A stretch of 64,000 nucleotides of DNA. Origin: Alphaproteobacteria bacterium. GTDB lineage: Bacteria; Pseudomonadota; Alphaproteobacteria; Caulobacterales; Aquidulcibacteraceae. The notes under the pieces were generated by a model that did no database searches, had not been told where the DNA came from, and saw nothing but the letters and a program-made list of their open reading frames with translations. Shown here in pieces: positions 8,975-18,273 of the stretch (within the stretch, counting starts at the first letter, position 1; every line of letters starts with the position of its first letter). Location of the stretch: positions 124,001 to 188,000 of the forward strand of contig WGNI01000002.1 in assembly GCA_016124655.1 (NCBI GenBank). The letters are read 5' to 3'. Made by a program: the position numbers and the translations under genes.

Positions 8975-9221
8975 GGATGTGTCCCCCGAAAACTGGCGGC
9001 GCAGGATCGCGGTCGATCGTCGGCGCTGCTCTCTTTCGTCCCTCGCTTGCTTTCGCGTGACGAAACTATGCAGCGCACTTCCGTTCGGCAAGATCAAAAA
9101 AGCGTGGGCGTACGGAAGGTTTTCGTTGGCGATGCAAATTCGCATGAATGCGCGCGCGGATATGCGATCGCGCGCACGCGCGACGCGCAATTTCATCATG
9201 CGATTGCGGGAGAAAATTCGC

Positions 9222-9869
9222 TCAACTGGTGTCGGCGGCGCAGCGCGCTACCGCAAATTTATGATACGCGGCGTCGATGTCCTGCGCGAATGTGTCGAGC
9301 GTACCGCAAACAATCCATTCGCGCGGCAATTTCGGAATGCGCAGAAGGCGCTGCATCTGTTGCGCATTTGCCGCAAGCCGACGCGCCCAACGCCGCGCGA
9401 GACGCGACGGATCGTTCAAGACGCGGCGGATCGCCTCCAGGCGCCGGGCCAACGGCGCAGCATCGCGCACCGCAGATTGCACGCGCTGCGCGGCACGCGT
9501 GCGCGCTCGCGCGCGACGGGAAGCGTGCGATCGCACTGCTGCGCAAAAGCGTCCGCCGAGCAGGGGATCGCGCGGAGTGTCCGACGGCGCGGTATCGGGT
9601 GGCGCAGCTGCGCGCGCGACTCGCGGTTGCGATCGCGGCGCGTGCGGCTGATCCGTTAGATAGTTTGCGGCTTCGACAAAGATCAGGCGGCGGACGAGCG
9701 CCTCCAGACCACGCAGCCATCCGCTGCAATGGGCGTGCGTGTCCACACTTACCCAGGCTTTCTCCAACAGCTCGGCGGGACTGCCGAAGATGGAAAACAG
9801 CCAGCCCAGAACCTCTTGGGTGAGCGACAACGGCGTCGGCGTTTCGGGCTGGTCCTGGGGTTCGGTCAT
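9222..9869 (-). CDS. Arginine-rich hypothetical protein
   Basis: The 215-residue protein is not one I recognise. It starts MTEPQDQPETPTPLSLTQEV with a short amphipathic or hydrophobic helix (EVLGWLFSIFG), has a basic central part (residues about 75-155) rich in Arg and Ala, and ends with a more ordinary acidic and hydrophobic tail. No signal peptide or known domain is visible. Its reading frame keeps the expected third-position GC bias at both ends, which supports it being real. It lies alone between the regulator and gloA on the same strand. Confidence 0.6.
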   Translation of the reverse strand: MTEPQDQPETPTPLSLTQEVLGWLFSIFGSPAELLEKAWVSVDTHAHCSGWLRGLEALVRRLIFVEAANYLTDQPHAPRSQPRVARAAAPPDTAPSDTPRDPLLGGRFCAAVRSHASRRARARTRAAQRVQSAVRDAAPLARRLEAIRRVLNDPSRLARRWARRLAANAQQMQRLLRIPKLPREWIVCGTLDTFAQDIDAAYHKFAVARCAADTS

Positions 9870-9998
9870 CGCCCCAGGATGGCGCGGAATTGCGCCCGGT
9901 CGGACGGCGCGGCGCGCGGCGCGCGCGAAGGCCCTGACGCGGACCGAAAATTTCTGAAGCGCGGCGCTGAAAAACGTGAATAGGCCTGGGGCGCGTTC

Positions 9999-10442
9999 CT
10001 ACCAGGCGCCGGTGTTCTGCATCGAGACCCAGGGCTCCTGCGGGGCGAGCGCTGCGCCGTTCTGCAGGAGTTCGATGGAGATGCCGTCCGGCGAGCGGAC
10101 AAACGCCATGCGGCCGTCGCGCGGCGGGCGGTTGATGGTCACGCCGCCGTCGCGCAATTTCGCGCAGGCGGCGTAAATGTCATCCACGCGATAGGCGAGG
10201 TGGCCGAAATTGCGTCCGCCGGTATAGTCTTCCGAATCCCAATTGTAGGTGAGCTCCACCATCGGCGCGCTGCGCTCGGCGGCGAGATCGACGTCGCCGG
10301 GGGCGGCGAGGAAAACCAGCGTGAAGCGGCCGCCCTCATTGTCGATCCGGCGCACTTCCTTCAGGCCCAAGAGATCGCAATAAAAATTCAACGCGGCGTC
10401 GAGATCGCCCACGCGCACCATCGTATGAAGATATTGCAGCAT
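9999..10442 (-). CDS. gloA: Lactoylglutathione lyase (glyoxalase I)
   Basis: This 147-residue VOC-fold protein has the four expected metal ligands: His6 in QYLHTMVRV, Glu in MVELTYNWD, His in FGHLAYRV and Glu in ISIELLQNG. It converts the methylglyoxal-glutathione hemithioacetal to S-lactoylglutathione in the cytoplasm. The length and start match the family. The gene is divergent from the glutathione-dependent yghU gene, 85 bases away, which fits a shared thiol-detoxification role, though that link is inference. Confidence 0.92.
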   Translation of the reverse strand: MLQYLHTMVRVGDLDAALNFYCDLLGLKEVRRIDNEGGRFTLVFLAAPGDVDLAAERSAPMVELTYNWDSEDYTGGRNFGHLAYRVDDIYAACAKLRDGGVTINRPPRDGRMAFVRSPDGISIELLQNGAALAPQEPWVSMQNTGAW

Positions 10443-10527
10443 CGCATTGGCCCTTTCGCCGCCCTATATGGCGCAAGCGGAGCGCTGGTCAAAGCCGCCG
10501 CAGCGTAGAAAACATCAGGAGAACGCC

Positions 10528-11409
10528 ATGGCCGACGACGCCGCCTATACCCCGCCCAAAGTGTGGACCTGGAACAAGGAGAGCGGCGGCCGTTTCGCCA
10601 ATATCAATCGTCCGATCGCGGGGCCGACGCATGACAAGGACCTGCCCGTCGGTAAGCACCCGATGCAAGTTTATTCGCTGGCGACGCCGAACGGCGTGAA
10701 GGTGACGGTGATGCTGGAGGAGTTGCTGGCGCTGGGCCATTCCGGCGCGGAATACGACGCCTGGCTGATCAATATCGGGGATGGGCAACAGTTTTCGTCC
10801 GGCTTCGTGTCGGTCAATCCGAATTCGAAGATTCCAGCGCTCATGGATCGCTCCGGTCCTGAACCCATCCGCGTGTTCGAATCCGGCTCGATCCTGATGC
10901 ACCTGGCGGAAAAGTTCGGCGCGTTTCTGCCGACGGACGCAAAGACGCGCGCGGAGTGTCTGTCCTGGTTGTTCTGGCAGATGGGCTCGGCGCCGTATCT
11001 CGGCGGCGGGTTCGGGCACTTCTACGCGTACGCGCCGATGAAGATCGAGTATGCGATCGATCGCTTCGCGATGGAGGTGAAGCGGCAGATGGATGTGCTC
11101 GATCGCCGTTTGGCGGAGAGCGCGTATCTCGCCGGCGCCGATTACACGATCGCGGATATGGCGGTGTGGCCGTGGTATGGCGGCATGGCGAAGGGGCTGT
11201 TGTACGAGGCGGGCGAGTTTCTTTCCGTGCATGAATACAAAAACGTGCAGCGCTGGACCGACGCGATCGCGCAGCGTCCCGCCGTGCAGCGCGGGCGGAT
11301 GGTCAATCGCGTGTTCGGCGATCCCGCGAGCCAATTGCGCGAGCGTCACGACGCGTCGGATTTCGAAACCAAGACGCAGGACAAGATCGAAGCCGCCGGC
11401 GGGGCGTAG
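10528..11409 (+). CDS. yghU: YghU-type glutathione S-transferase / disulfide-bond oxidoreductase
   Basis: From ATG 10528 (AGGAG site 6 bases upstream) the protein has 293 residues, close to E. coli YghU. The N-terminal thioredoxin-like part has SLATPNGVKVTVMLEELLALG, then PNSKIPALMD and FESGSILMHLAEKFG for glutathione binding; the C-terminal helical domain holds ADYTIADMAVWPWYGG. YghU enzymes bind two glutathiones and reduce disulfides or peroxides. An earlier in-frame start at 10447 lacks a ribosome site. Confidence 0.92.
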   Translation: MADDAAYTPPKVWTWNKESGGRFANINRPIAGPTHDKDLPVGKHPMQVYSLATPNGVKVTVMLEELLALGHSGAEYDAWLINIGDGQQFSSGFVSVNPNSKIPALMDRSGPEPIRVFESGSILMHLAEKFGAFLPTDAKTRAECLSWLFWQMGSAPYLGGGFGHFYAYAPMKIEYAIDRFAMEVKRQMDVLDRRLAESAYLAGADYTIADMAVWPWYGGMAKGLLYEAGEFLSVHEYKNVQRWTDAIAQRPAVQRGRMVNRVFGDPASQLRERHDASDFETKTQDKIEAAGGA

Positions 11410-11455
11410 GCGGCGATTGCGCGGATCGGGCAAACCGGCCAAAGGAAGGCCGGCC

Positions 11456-11530
11456 GCGGGCGTAGTTCAGAGGTAGAACGTCAGCTTCCCAAGCTGAATG
11501 TCAGGGGTTCAATTCCCCTCGCCCGCTCCA
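11456..11530 (+). tRNA. tRNA-Gly (anticodon CCC)
   Basis: A full cloverleaf can be drawn: acceptor stem GCGGGCG/CGCCCGC, D stem GTTC/GAAC, anticodon stem TCAGC/GCTGA with loop TTCCCAA, and T stem AGGGG/CCCCT with loop TTCAATT. The anticodon is CCC, reading GGG glycine codons. The 3' CCA is encoded. No repeat of its 3' end was seen elsewhere in the window, so there is no sign of an integrated element here. Confidence 0.97.
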
Positions 11531-11647
11531 GGCGCGTGAATTGCAAATGCGACTTGATCGCAACAAGAAATCGGCGCACTGTGTTGCGGCCCTTGGCTTG
11601 CCGCCGGCGCGCGGTATTCAATCTCGGGGGTTGGGGGGAAACAGGTC

Positions 11648-12934
11648 TTGAGCGGACCGCAGATGGAGTCATTGCGCCCGCGCGCGCTGGATGGGGGCTT
11701 CCTCGCCGCCGGCGCCGTCGCGCTCGCCTATCTGGCGTTCAAGCTCGTGCAGACCGCGCCGCAGCCCGGCTACGATCTGCGTTTCTTCTGGACCGCGGGC
11801 GCGCTGTGGCTGCAGGGCGAAAATCCGTATGCGCCCGGTTATCAGGCGTTTGGCGAACGCATGATCGAGGCGGGCAATGTGCCCGAGCTATGGGTCTATC
11901 CGCCGAACGTGTTTCCGCTGGCGGCGATACTGGGCGCGGGCGATCTTGCGACCGCGTCGTGGTTGTTTGCGGCGCTGAACGTGGTGCTGCTGATTGCGGG
12001 ATGTTGGCTGTGCGTGCGCGCGGCGAGCGCGGCGCTCGGCAATGACGGCGCGCTAGCGGCCTGGTTCAGCGCGGATTCGCAGACCGCGCCTTGGCGGCAA
12101 TTCTGCGCGCTGACGTTTTTGATGGCCACGCTGGAGGGCGCGGCGATCACGATCACGGTGGGGCAGTGCTCTATCCTGATGTTTTTCGGCGCGGCGTTTA
12201 TGGCGTTCGGGGTCACACGCGCGCGCCGCTGGCCGGCGGCGCTGGGGTTGGCGATCTTGTGCATGAAGCCGCAGTTCGGGGCGGCGTTGGCGCTGGCGGC
12301 GTTGTTTTTCGTGCGCGACGGTTGGCGGATCGTTGCGGGCGCTGCGCTCATTTCATGTTTGTTTGCGTTGCCCGCTTTGATCATTTCGCCGGCGTCGCCG
12401 TTTGAGTGGCTGCGCAATGTCGCGATCTATGACGAACAGTTTCCGCGCGCCTCCGATGCGCTGGCGATGACGGGTGTGCGCACGCTGGCGCAAGAGGCGT
12501 TCGGCGTGGACATCGGCTCCACGACCGCGCTTGCAATTGCGCTGGCGATCCTTGCGGCGACGCTGGCGCTGGTGCGTGCGCCGCTGCGTGCGCAGGGCGG
12601 CGAGGTGCTGGCGATTGCGCTTGCGGGCGCGGCGATGGTCGCGTTCGCGCCGCTGCACCTTTATGATCTGGTGGTGATCGCGATCGCCGCGGCCGTGTTG
12701 TTGCGGCAGGCGCGCGGCGCACCGCTCATGCTGGCGGCGCTGGGCGCGGCGATGATCTGGCGCGCCGAAGACATTGCAGATTTCACGGGTTTCCATGCGC
12801 CGGGAGCGGACGTGTTCGCCGGCTCCCGGCTGGCGACGCTTGGCGCCATCGTGGTGTTCGCGGCGTTTGTGATGATGCTGCGCGCGCGCGGCGCGCAGCC
12901 GGTTTTGGACAAGCCCGGCAAAGCGTCTACATAG
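11648..12934 (+). CDS. GT87-like (DUF2029) membrane glycosyltransferase
   Basis: The 428-residue protein has about ten membrane helices and the GT87/DUF2029 layout. The first outer loop has YDLRFFWTAGALWLQGENPY, with the aspartate expected for the GT-C catalytic site, followed by ELWVYPPNVFPLAA. Related enzymes transfer mannose or arabinose from polyprenyl-phosphate donors outside the membrane; the substrate here is unknown. The frame opens at TTG 11648 with a purine-rich site upstream; ATG 11663 is an alternative. It follows the tRNA by 117 bases and precedes otsB. Confidence 0.82.
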   Translation: MSGPQMESLRPRALDGGFLAAGAVALAYLAFKLVQTAPQPGYDLRFFWTAGALWLQGENPYAPGYQAFGERMIEAGNVPELWVYPPNVFPLAAILGAGDLATASWLFAALNVVLLIAGCWLCVRAASAALGNDGALAAWFSADSQTAPWRQFCALTFLMATLEGAAITITVGQCSILMFFGAAFMAFGVTRARRWPAALGLAILCMKPQFGAALALAALFFVRDGWRIVAGAALISCLFALPALIISPASPFEWLRNVAIYDEQFPRASDALAMTGVRTLAQEAFGVDIGSTTALAIALAILAATLALVRAPLRAQGGEVLAIALAGAAMVAFAPLHLYDLVVIAIAAAVLLRQARGAPLMLAALGAAMIWRAEDIADFTGFHAPGADVFAGSRLATLGAIVVFAAFVMMLRARGAQPVLDKPGKAST

Positions 12935-12988
12935 GGCGCGTTTGTTGCGCGCCGCACGGCGCAGTCCTCAAGGCCGGGGCGCACAGCC

Positions 12989-13711
12989 ATGCCGAATCTT
13001 GCTGCTGACGCGATCAGCCTGTTTCTCGATCTCGACGGTACGCTGGCGGCTTTTGCGCCGCGTCCGGAGGATGTCGGGCCGGATGCCGCGCGCAATGGCG
13101 TGCTGCGCGCGGTGTCGGATCGGCTTGACGGGCGTGTGGCGATTGTCAGCGGGCGCGCGATCGCGGATGTCGATCGCATCACGGGCGGCGCGATCGCTGC
13201 GGTGGCGGGCAGTCACGGCCTGGAGCGGCGCGATGCGCATGGCCGCGTGACGCGGCGCGCCCCGCATCCCGCGCTGGCGGAGGCGCTTGCGCTCGCCGAA
13301 CGTTTCGCCGCGGATCGCCAGGGCGTGCGCGTGGAGCGCAAGCCGGCGAGTTTTGCGCTGCATTTCCGCGCGGCGCCGGAACTGAGCGCGACCGTGCAGG
13401 GTTTCGCTTCCGACATGGCGCGCGCGAAAGGCCTGCGCGTCGTGCAGGGCGCGATGGTGAGCGAGTTGAAAACGCCGGGGCCGAACAAGGGCGATGCGGT
13501 GCGTGCTTTCATGCAGGAAGCCCCCTTTTTGGGGCGCGCGCCGGTGTTCCTGGGCGACGATATCACCGACGAAGACGCCTTCATTGCGGTCAACGCGCTT
13601 GAAGGGGTGAGCATTCTGGTGGGGCCCGCGCGCGAAACCGCTGCGCGCGCGCGGCTTGATGATCCCGACGCCGTGCTCGCCTGGCTGCGCGAGATCGGGA
13701 GACAGGCATGA
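12989..13711 (+). CDS. otsB: Trehalose-6-phosphate phosphatase
   Basis: This 240-residue HAD-family enzyme has the nucleophile motif FLDLDGTLA near residue 14, motif II SGRAI, the substrate loop GSHGLERRD and the terminal metal motif GDDITDEDAF. It removes phosphate from trehalose 6-phosphate to give trehalose. Its stop overlaps the otsA start by 4 bases (ATGA), so the two enzymes are made together. Length is normal for OtsB. Confidence 0.95.
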   Translation: MPNLAADAISLFLDLDGTLAAFAPRPEDVGPDAARNGVLRAVSDRLDGRVAIVSGRAIADVDRITGGAIAAVAGSHGLERRDAHGRVTRRAPHPALAEALALAERFAADRQGVRVERKPASFALHFRAAPELSATVQGFASDMARAKGLRVVQGAMVSELKTPGPNKGDAVRAFMQEAPFLGRAPVFLGDDITDEDAFIAVNALEGVSILVGPARETAARARLDDPDAVLAWLREIGRQA

Positions 13712-15084
13712 GCCGATTGATCGCCGTCTCCAATCGGGTCAGCCCGCCGCGCGATATCGGCCAAGGTTCGGTCGGCGGGCTGGCGATGGCGCTTTCGGCG
13801 ATGATGCGCGAGACGTCCGGCGTGTGGTTCGGCTGGAGCGGACGCACGACGGATACGTTCACCGGTCATCTCGATATCGAGCGCATCGGGGCGATGACGG
13901 TGGCGACCGTCGATCTCGAAGCGCAGGATGTGGAGGAATATTATAACGGCTACGCCAACAAGTCGCTGTGGCCGCTGTTTCACTATCGCATCGATTTGAC
14001 CGATTACGACAAGAGTTTCGACGTTAGCTATCGGCGCGTCAATGAGCGGTTCGCGCGGACGCTTGCGCCGCTGTTGCAGAGCGACGACGTCATCTGGGTG
14101 CATGATTATCATCTGTTCCTGTTGGGACGCGAATTGCGCCGCCTGGGCGTGACCAACCGGATCGGGTTTTTCCTGCACATTCCCTGGCCGTCGCGCCAAT
14201 TGCTGACGACGTTGCCGCGCCACCGCGATCTCGTGGATGCGTTGTTCGACTATGATCTCATTGGTTTTCAGGCCCAGGACTGGATGCACGCCTTCAAGGG
14301 CTATGTTGAAAATGAAATCGGCGGCCTGATCGAAGACGGCGTGGCGCACGGCTTCGGCAAGAGCATGCAGGTCGGCGTGTTTCCCATCGGCATCGACGCG
14401 GAGGCGTTTCTGCAGGCGGGGCACTCGGACGCCGCGCTGGAGACATTTGCGCGCATGCGCAACAGCCTGGCCGGGCGGCAGATGATTTTGGGCGTGGACC
14501 GGCTCGATTATTCGAAGGGTCTTGAGGAGCGTTTTCTCGCCTATGAGCGGTTTCTGAGCGACACGCCGGAGGCGCGCGAACGCGTATTCCTGTTGCAGAT
14601 CGCCACGCCCAGCCGCGACGAGGTGGAGGCGTATCAGGATATGCGCGCGAGCCTTGATGCGGCCGCGGGTCGGATCAATGGCGAATACGCGACGTTCGAC
14701 TGGGTGCCGATCCGCTATGTGAACACGGCGTATCGGCGCGATGAGCTCGCCGGCATCTATCGCGCCGCGCGTGCGGCTCTGATTACGCCGCTGCGCGACG
14801 GGATGAATCTGGTGGCGAAGGAATATGTCGCCGCGCAGGACCCCGATGATCCCGGCGTGCTGATCCTGTCGCGGTTTGCGGGCGCGGCGAGCCAGATGCG
14901 CGAGGCGCTGATCGTCAATCCGTTCAGCCGCGAGCAAACCGCGGAAGCGATCGCCAAAGCGCTGACAATGGGTTTGGAGGAGCGCAAGCGTCGCCATGCC
15001 GCGCTGCTGGAAGGCGTGGTGCGCGATAATGTCATGGCGTGGAGTCGGGACTTCGTGCGCGCGCTCTCGTCCGTCACGCGTTGA
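13708..15084 (+). CDS. otsA: Trehalose-6-phosphate synthase
   Basis: This is a GT20 enzyme of 458 residues. It begins MSRLIAVSNRVSPPRDIG and contains the glycine loop GSVGGLAMAL, the acceptor region VHDYHLFLLG, GVDRLDYSKGLEERF and PLRDGMNLVAKEYVA, all diagnostic for OtsA. It joins UDP-glucose and glucose 6-phosphate to make trehalose 6-phosphate, which otsB then dephosphorylates. It is coupled to otsB by an ATGA overlap and followed 31 bases later by the GH15 gene. The operon is likely a stress or osmoprotection unit. Confidence 0.96.
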   Translation: MSRLIAVSNRVSPPRDIGQGSVGGLAMALSAMMRETSGVWFGWSGRTTDTFTGHLDIERIGAMTVATVDLEAQDVEEYYNGYANKSLWPLFHYRIDLTDYDKSFDVSYRRVNERFARTLAPLLQSDDVIWVHDYHLFLLGRELRRLGVTNRIGFFLHIPWPSRQLLTTLPRHRDLVDALFDYDLIGFQAQDWMHAFKGYVENEIGGLIEDGVAHGFGKSMQVGVFPIGIDAEAFLQAGHSDAALETFARMRNSLAGRQMILGVDRLDYSKGLEERFLAYERFLSDTPEARERVFLLQIATPSRDEVEAYQDMRASLDAAAGRINGEYATFDWVPIRYVNTAYRRDELAGIYRAARAALITPLRDGMNLVAKEYVAAQDPDDPGVLILSRFAGAASQMREALIVNPFSREQTAEAIAKALTMGLEERKRRHAALLEGVVRDNVMAWSRDFVRALSSVTR

Positions 15085-15115
15085 CATCGCGCGCCAAAGC
15101 GGCAAGCAAACCGGC

Positions 15116-16921
15116 ATGAGCGCGCCTACGCCCTTTGACCTGAACTTGTCGCCGATCGGCAATTGTTCCGTTTCCGCATTGATGGATGGGGATGCGCAAT
15201 GCGTTTGGTCGTGCGCGCCGCGCGTGGATTCGCCGCCGGTTTTTTCCGCGCTACTGAGCGGCGGGGATCGCACGGATCGTACGCTGAACGGGATTTGGGC
15301 AATCGACGTGGAGGATTGCGCGTCGGTTACGCAAGCCTATGAGCGCAACACCGCTATCCTGAGGACCGTGAAGACGGATGTGTACGGATCGGCCGCGGAG
15401 ATCATCGATTTCTGCCCGCGGGCGCGGCTGTTCAACCGGGTGCACCGGCCGCCGGCGTTTTTTCGCATCGTGCGGCCGCTTTCCGGCGCGCCACGCATCC
15501 GCGTGCGGCTGCGTCCGGTGCAGGGATGGGACGGCGCGCCGTGCGACACGACGGTCGGCTCCAACCATATCCGGTATCTGCGGCCGGGCGGCGCGTTGCG
15601 GCTGACGACCAATATCGGGGTGTCGCACATTGTGGAGGAGCGCGCATTCCGCCTGGAGGCGCCGGCGGCGTTTTATTTCGGTCCCGATGAACCGTTTCCC
15701 GCCAGCATCGTGCATGACGGCGAACGCATGCGCGATGAAACCGCGGCGTATTGGCGCGAATGGGTGCGCACGCTGACGGTGCCTCTGGAATGGCAGCAGG
15801 CCGTCATTCGCGCGGCGATCACGCTGAAATTGTGCGCCTATGAGGAAACCGGCGCGATCGTGGCGGCGCTGACGACGTCGATCCCGGAATCGGCGAACAG
15901 CGGGCGCAATTGGGATTATCGGTATTGCTGGATTCGCGACGCCTATTATGTCGTGCGCGCGCTCAATCAATTGGGCGCCGCGGATATACTGGAGAATTAT
16001 CTCGGCTATCTGCGCAATGTGGTCGACATGGCCAATGGCGGTCACGTGCAGCCGGTGTACGGCGTGGGCTTTGAGCCCAAGCTTCTGGAGACGACCGTCA
16101 ATCTGCCGGGCTATCGCGGGATGGGGCCCGTGCGCGTCGGCAACCAGGCCTATGAGCATCATCAGCACGACGTGTACGGCCAGATCGTATTGCCGCTGTC
16201 GCAGAGCTTCTATGACGAGCGGCTCTATCATCCGGGAACCGCGGAGGATTTCGCCGCGCTGGAGCGCGTCGGCGAGCGCGCGTTCGCGGTGCATGATCAA
16301 CCCGACGCGGGTTTGTGGGAGTTTCGCACGCGCGCGAACGTGCACACGTATTCGTCGCTTCTGTGCTGGGCGGCGTGCGATCGCCTGGCCAAGGCGGCGC
16401 ATGCGATGGGATTGGCCGATCGCGAAACGCATTGGCGCGCGCGCGCGCAAACTGTGCGCGCATCGATTGAAGCGGGCGCCTGGCGGCCGGCGCTGAACCG
16501 TTATGCGGCGGCGTTCGGCGGCGAACAGGCGGATGCAAGCCTGCTGCAATTGGCCGAGCTTGGCTACATCGCCGCCGATGATGCGCGGTTTTGTGCGACC
16601 GTCTCGGGTGTTGAGGCGCGCCTGCGGCGCGGGCGCTACATGTTGCGCTATGATGATCCCGATGATTTCGGCGCGCCGGAGACGGCGTTCAATTTCTGCA
16701 CGTTCTGGCTGATCGAGGCGCTGCACGCCTGCGGCCGCGTCAGCGAAGCGCGCGACATTTTTGAAGACATGCTGTCGCGGCGCACCAGCGCGGGGCTCTT
16801 GTCGGAAGACATTTGCACGACGACAAACGAGCTGTGGGGCAATTATCCGCAAACCTATTCGCTGGTCGGGATCATATCCTGCGCGGCGCGGCTGTCGCGG
16901 CCGTGGAGTTCGGTGCGCTAA
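15116..16921 (+). CDS. GH15 family hydrolase (glucoamylase/trehalase-like)
   Basis: From ATG 15116 the protein has 601 residues. It carries the GH15 blocks RNWDYRYCWIRDAYYVV near residue 263 and SEDICTTTNELWGNYPQTYS near the C-terminus, which hold the two catalytic glutamates. No signal peptide is visible, so it is cytoplasmic. GH15 members include glucoamylases and, in some bacteria, trehalases; sitting directly after otsBA points to trehalose or a related alpha-glucan as substrate, but this is inference. Its stop interlocks with the stop of the opposing gene at 16918. Confidence 0.88.
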   Translation: MSAPTPFDLNLSPIGNCSVSALMDGDAQCVWSCAPRVDSPPVFSALLSGGDRTDRTLNGIWAIDVEDCASVTQAYERNTAILRTVKTDVYGSAAEIIDFCPRARLFNRVHRPPAFFRIVRPLSGAPRIRVRLRPVQGWDGAPCDTTVGSNHIRYLRPGGALRLTTNIGVSHIVEERAFRLEAPAAFYFGPDEPFPASIVHDGERMRDETAAYWREWVRTLTVPLEWQQAVIRAAITLKLCAYEETGAIVAALTTSIPESANSGRNWDYRYCWIRDAYYVVRALNQLGAADILENYLGYLRNVVDMANGGHVQPVYGVGFEPKLLETTVNLPGYRGMGPVRVGNQAYEHHQHDVYGQIVLPLSQSFYDERLYHPGTAEDFAALERVGERAFAVHDQPDAGLWEFRTRANVHTYSSLLCWAACDRLAKAAHAMGLADRETHWRARAQTVRASIEAGAWRPALNRYAAAFGGEQADASLLQLAELGYIAADDARFCATVSGVEARLRRGRYMLRYDDPDDFGAPETAFNFCTFWLIEALHACGRVSEARDIFEDMLSRRTSAGLLSEDICTTTNELWGNYPQTYSLVGIISCAARLSRPWSSVR

Positions 16922-18273
16922 CTTGCCGGGCAGGTGCGCGCGGCGAAGAACGCGCGATCAAATTTTTCCGGAAGGCGCTCGGCGAAGCTGATCGCGCCCA
17001 GAAGGCCGGGTTCGAGAATGTTGTGGTAGTCCCACACCAGATCGCCGTCGGCGGTGACTTCGAACGCGCGTCCGCGACGGGCCTCGACGATGAACATGTT
17101 GCCATTGGGCAGGCGCTGATGGTTGCCCATCAGGTCGGTGAAGAAGGGGCCGCCCCGACCGCCGTCGAAGCGGCGCAGCACGCGGTTTTCGCGCGCGGAG
17201 ATGGTGGTGATGTAGCTGCGCTGATCGGCGGCGTTGGCGCCGGCGTTCGCGTTGTCGAATGGTTCGGACATCAGCACATTGTTTTCGAACACCGAGATGG
17301 TGTCGCCATCGTCGAAATCGGGATCATGCTGGCGCAGGACGGCGCCGACGCTGATCCAGCGGATGCGCAGGGTTGCGGGATCGAAGACCAAGATTGTGTT
17401 GATGTTGCGCAGCGAGACCATGATGTCGCCGTGCTTGAACACGCCCTCGGGCATGGATTCGGGGAAAACATCGACGTCATTCAGGTGCAGCGTATCGGTG
17501 GTGACCGTGGTGTACTGTTCCGCGATCTGCGACATGTAGAGCAGTCCGTGCAGGCCGTTGTCGATCAGCATCTGGTTGATCGAGAATTCGCGCAGAACCT
17601 CACCGTCCGCGGAGACATGGAGGAGCAGGAATTCATCGAAGGGCGGGACATGATTGGGATAGGTCGCGACCGGCGCCTCGTGGCGGATCATGTCGGGAAC
17701 CCAGAATGAGCCGTCCTCCATGGGAAAGATTGCGTGGTGCGCGCGGCGCGGCAGGCGCCAGACCACGGCGCCGCACGGGTCGACGCGCGTCATGCCGAGC
17801 TCGGTGAAATTAAAGATGAGATCGCCGTTGTCGGCGAGGGTCACGCCGTGCAGATGTTTTTGGTATTGGTCGCGGGCGTCGGGCGGCAAGTGGTCCGGAT
17901 TTGGCCAGATCTCATTCCAGTTGATGCGCCATTCATGCACGGTTTCGCCATCGGGCGCCACGATGCGCACGTCATGGCCATCGTGGGATTCGTTGAAGGC
18001 GCTGACCAGGGTCAGGCCCGGCGCCATGCGCGCTTCGTCGCGTGTCGTGACCGTCGCGGGCACGTCTGCGCGATAGAGCGACCACAGCAGCGGGCGATGG
18101 AGATTGTCCTCAACATCGTCGATGACCGCGACGATCTGGCGGTACGGAAACGCGTTGAGCCGCGCTACGGCCATGCCGGCGGCGAAGAGCAAGAGCGCGC
18201 CGCACAGTCCGGAAACCGTCAGGGCGAAAGCGTCGGAGCGCACGAAGCGCATCAATCGGGCAGTCCAGTTCAT
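16918..18273 (-). CDS. Membrane-anchored arylsulfotransferase-like protein
   Basis: From ATG 18273 the protein has 451 residues with one N-terminal membrane helix (residues about 15-35) and a large outer domain. The repeating blades HLHGVTLADNGDLIFNF, RAHHAIFPMEDGSFW, TLHLNDVDVFPE and NHQRLPNGNMFIVE match the arylsulfotransferase (ASST) beta-propeller, with conserved histidines in the first three. ASST enzymes move sulfate between phenolic compounds in the periplasm; many relatives of this type have no proven activity. The start overlaps the stop of the membrane protein at 18270 by 4 bases, so both are co-translated. Confidence 0.75.
   Translation of the reverse strand: MNWTARLMRFVRSDAFALTVSGLCGALLLFAAGMAVARLNAFPYRQIVAVIDDVEDNLHRPLLWSLYRADVPATVTTRDEARMAPGLTLVSAFNESHDGHDVRIVAPDGETVHEWRINWNEIWPNPDHLPPDARDQYQKHLHGVTLADNGDLIFNFTELGMTRVDPCGAVVWRLPRRAHHAIFPMEDGSFWVPDMIRHEAPVATYPNHVPPFDEFLLLHVSADGEVLREFSINQMLIDNGLHGLLYMSQIAEQYTTVTTDTLHLNDVDVFPESMPEGVFKHGDIMVSLRNINTILVFDPATLRIRWISVGAVLRQHDPDFDDGDTISVFENNVLMSEPFDNANAGANAADQRSYITTISARENRVLRRFDGGRGGPFFTDLMGNHQRLPNGNMFIVEARRGRAFEVTADGDLVWDYHNILEPGLLGAISFAERLPEKFDRAFFAARTCPAS

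Noticed and set aside
8975..9199. N-terminal extension of the LuxR-type regulator by 75 codons
   Set aside because: The extension lacks a ribosome site and contains many Arg and Ala codons; the 210-residue form agrees with similar regulators.
11456..11530. tRNA-Gly as the attachment site of an integrated element
   Set aside because: No integrase gene is nearby and I saw no second copy of the tRNA 3' end within the window.
13213..15273. A 686-codon open frame antisense to otsB and otsA
   Set aside because: The high GC content leaves long stop-free antisense frames. The plus-strand frames carry clear OtsB and OtsA motifs, while this frame gives only basic low-complexity sequence.
15251..16852. 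A 533-codon open frame antisense to the GH15 gene
   Set aside because: It has no domain pattern and lies wholly opposite a well-supported GH15 enzyme; it is a shadow frame.
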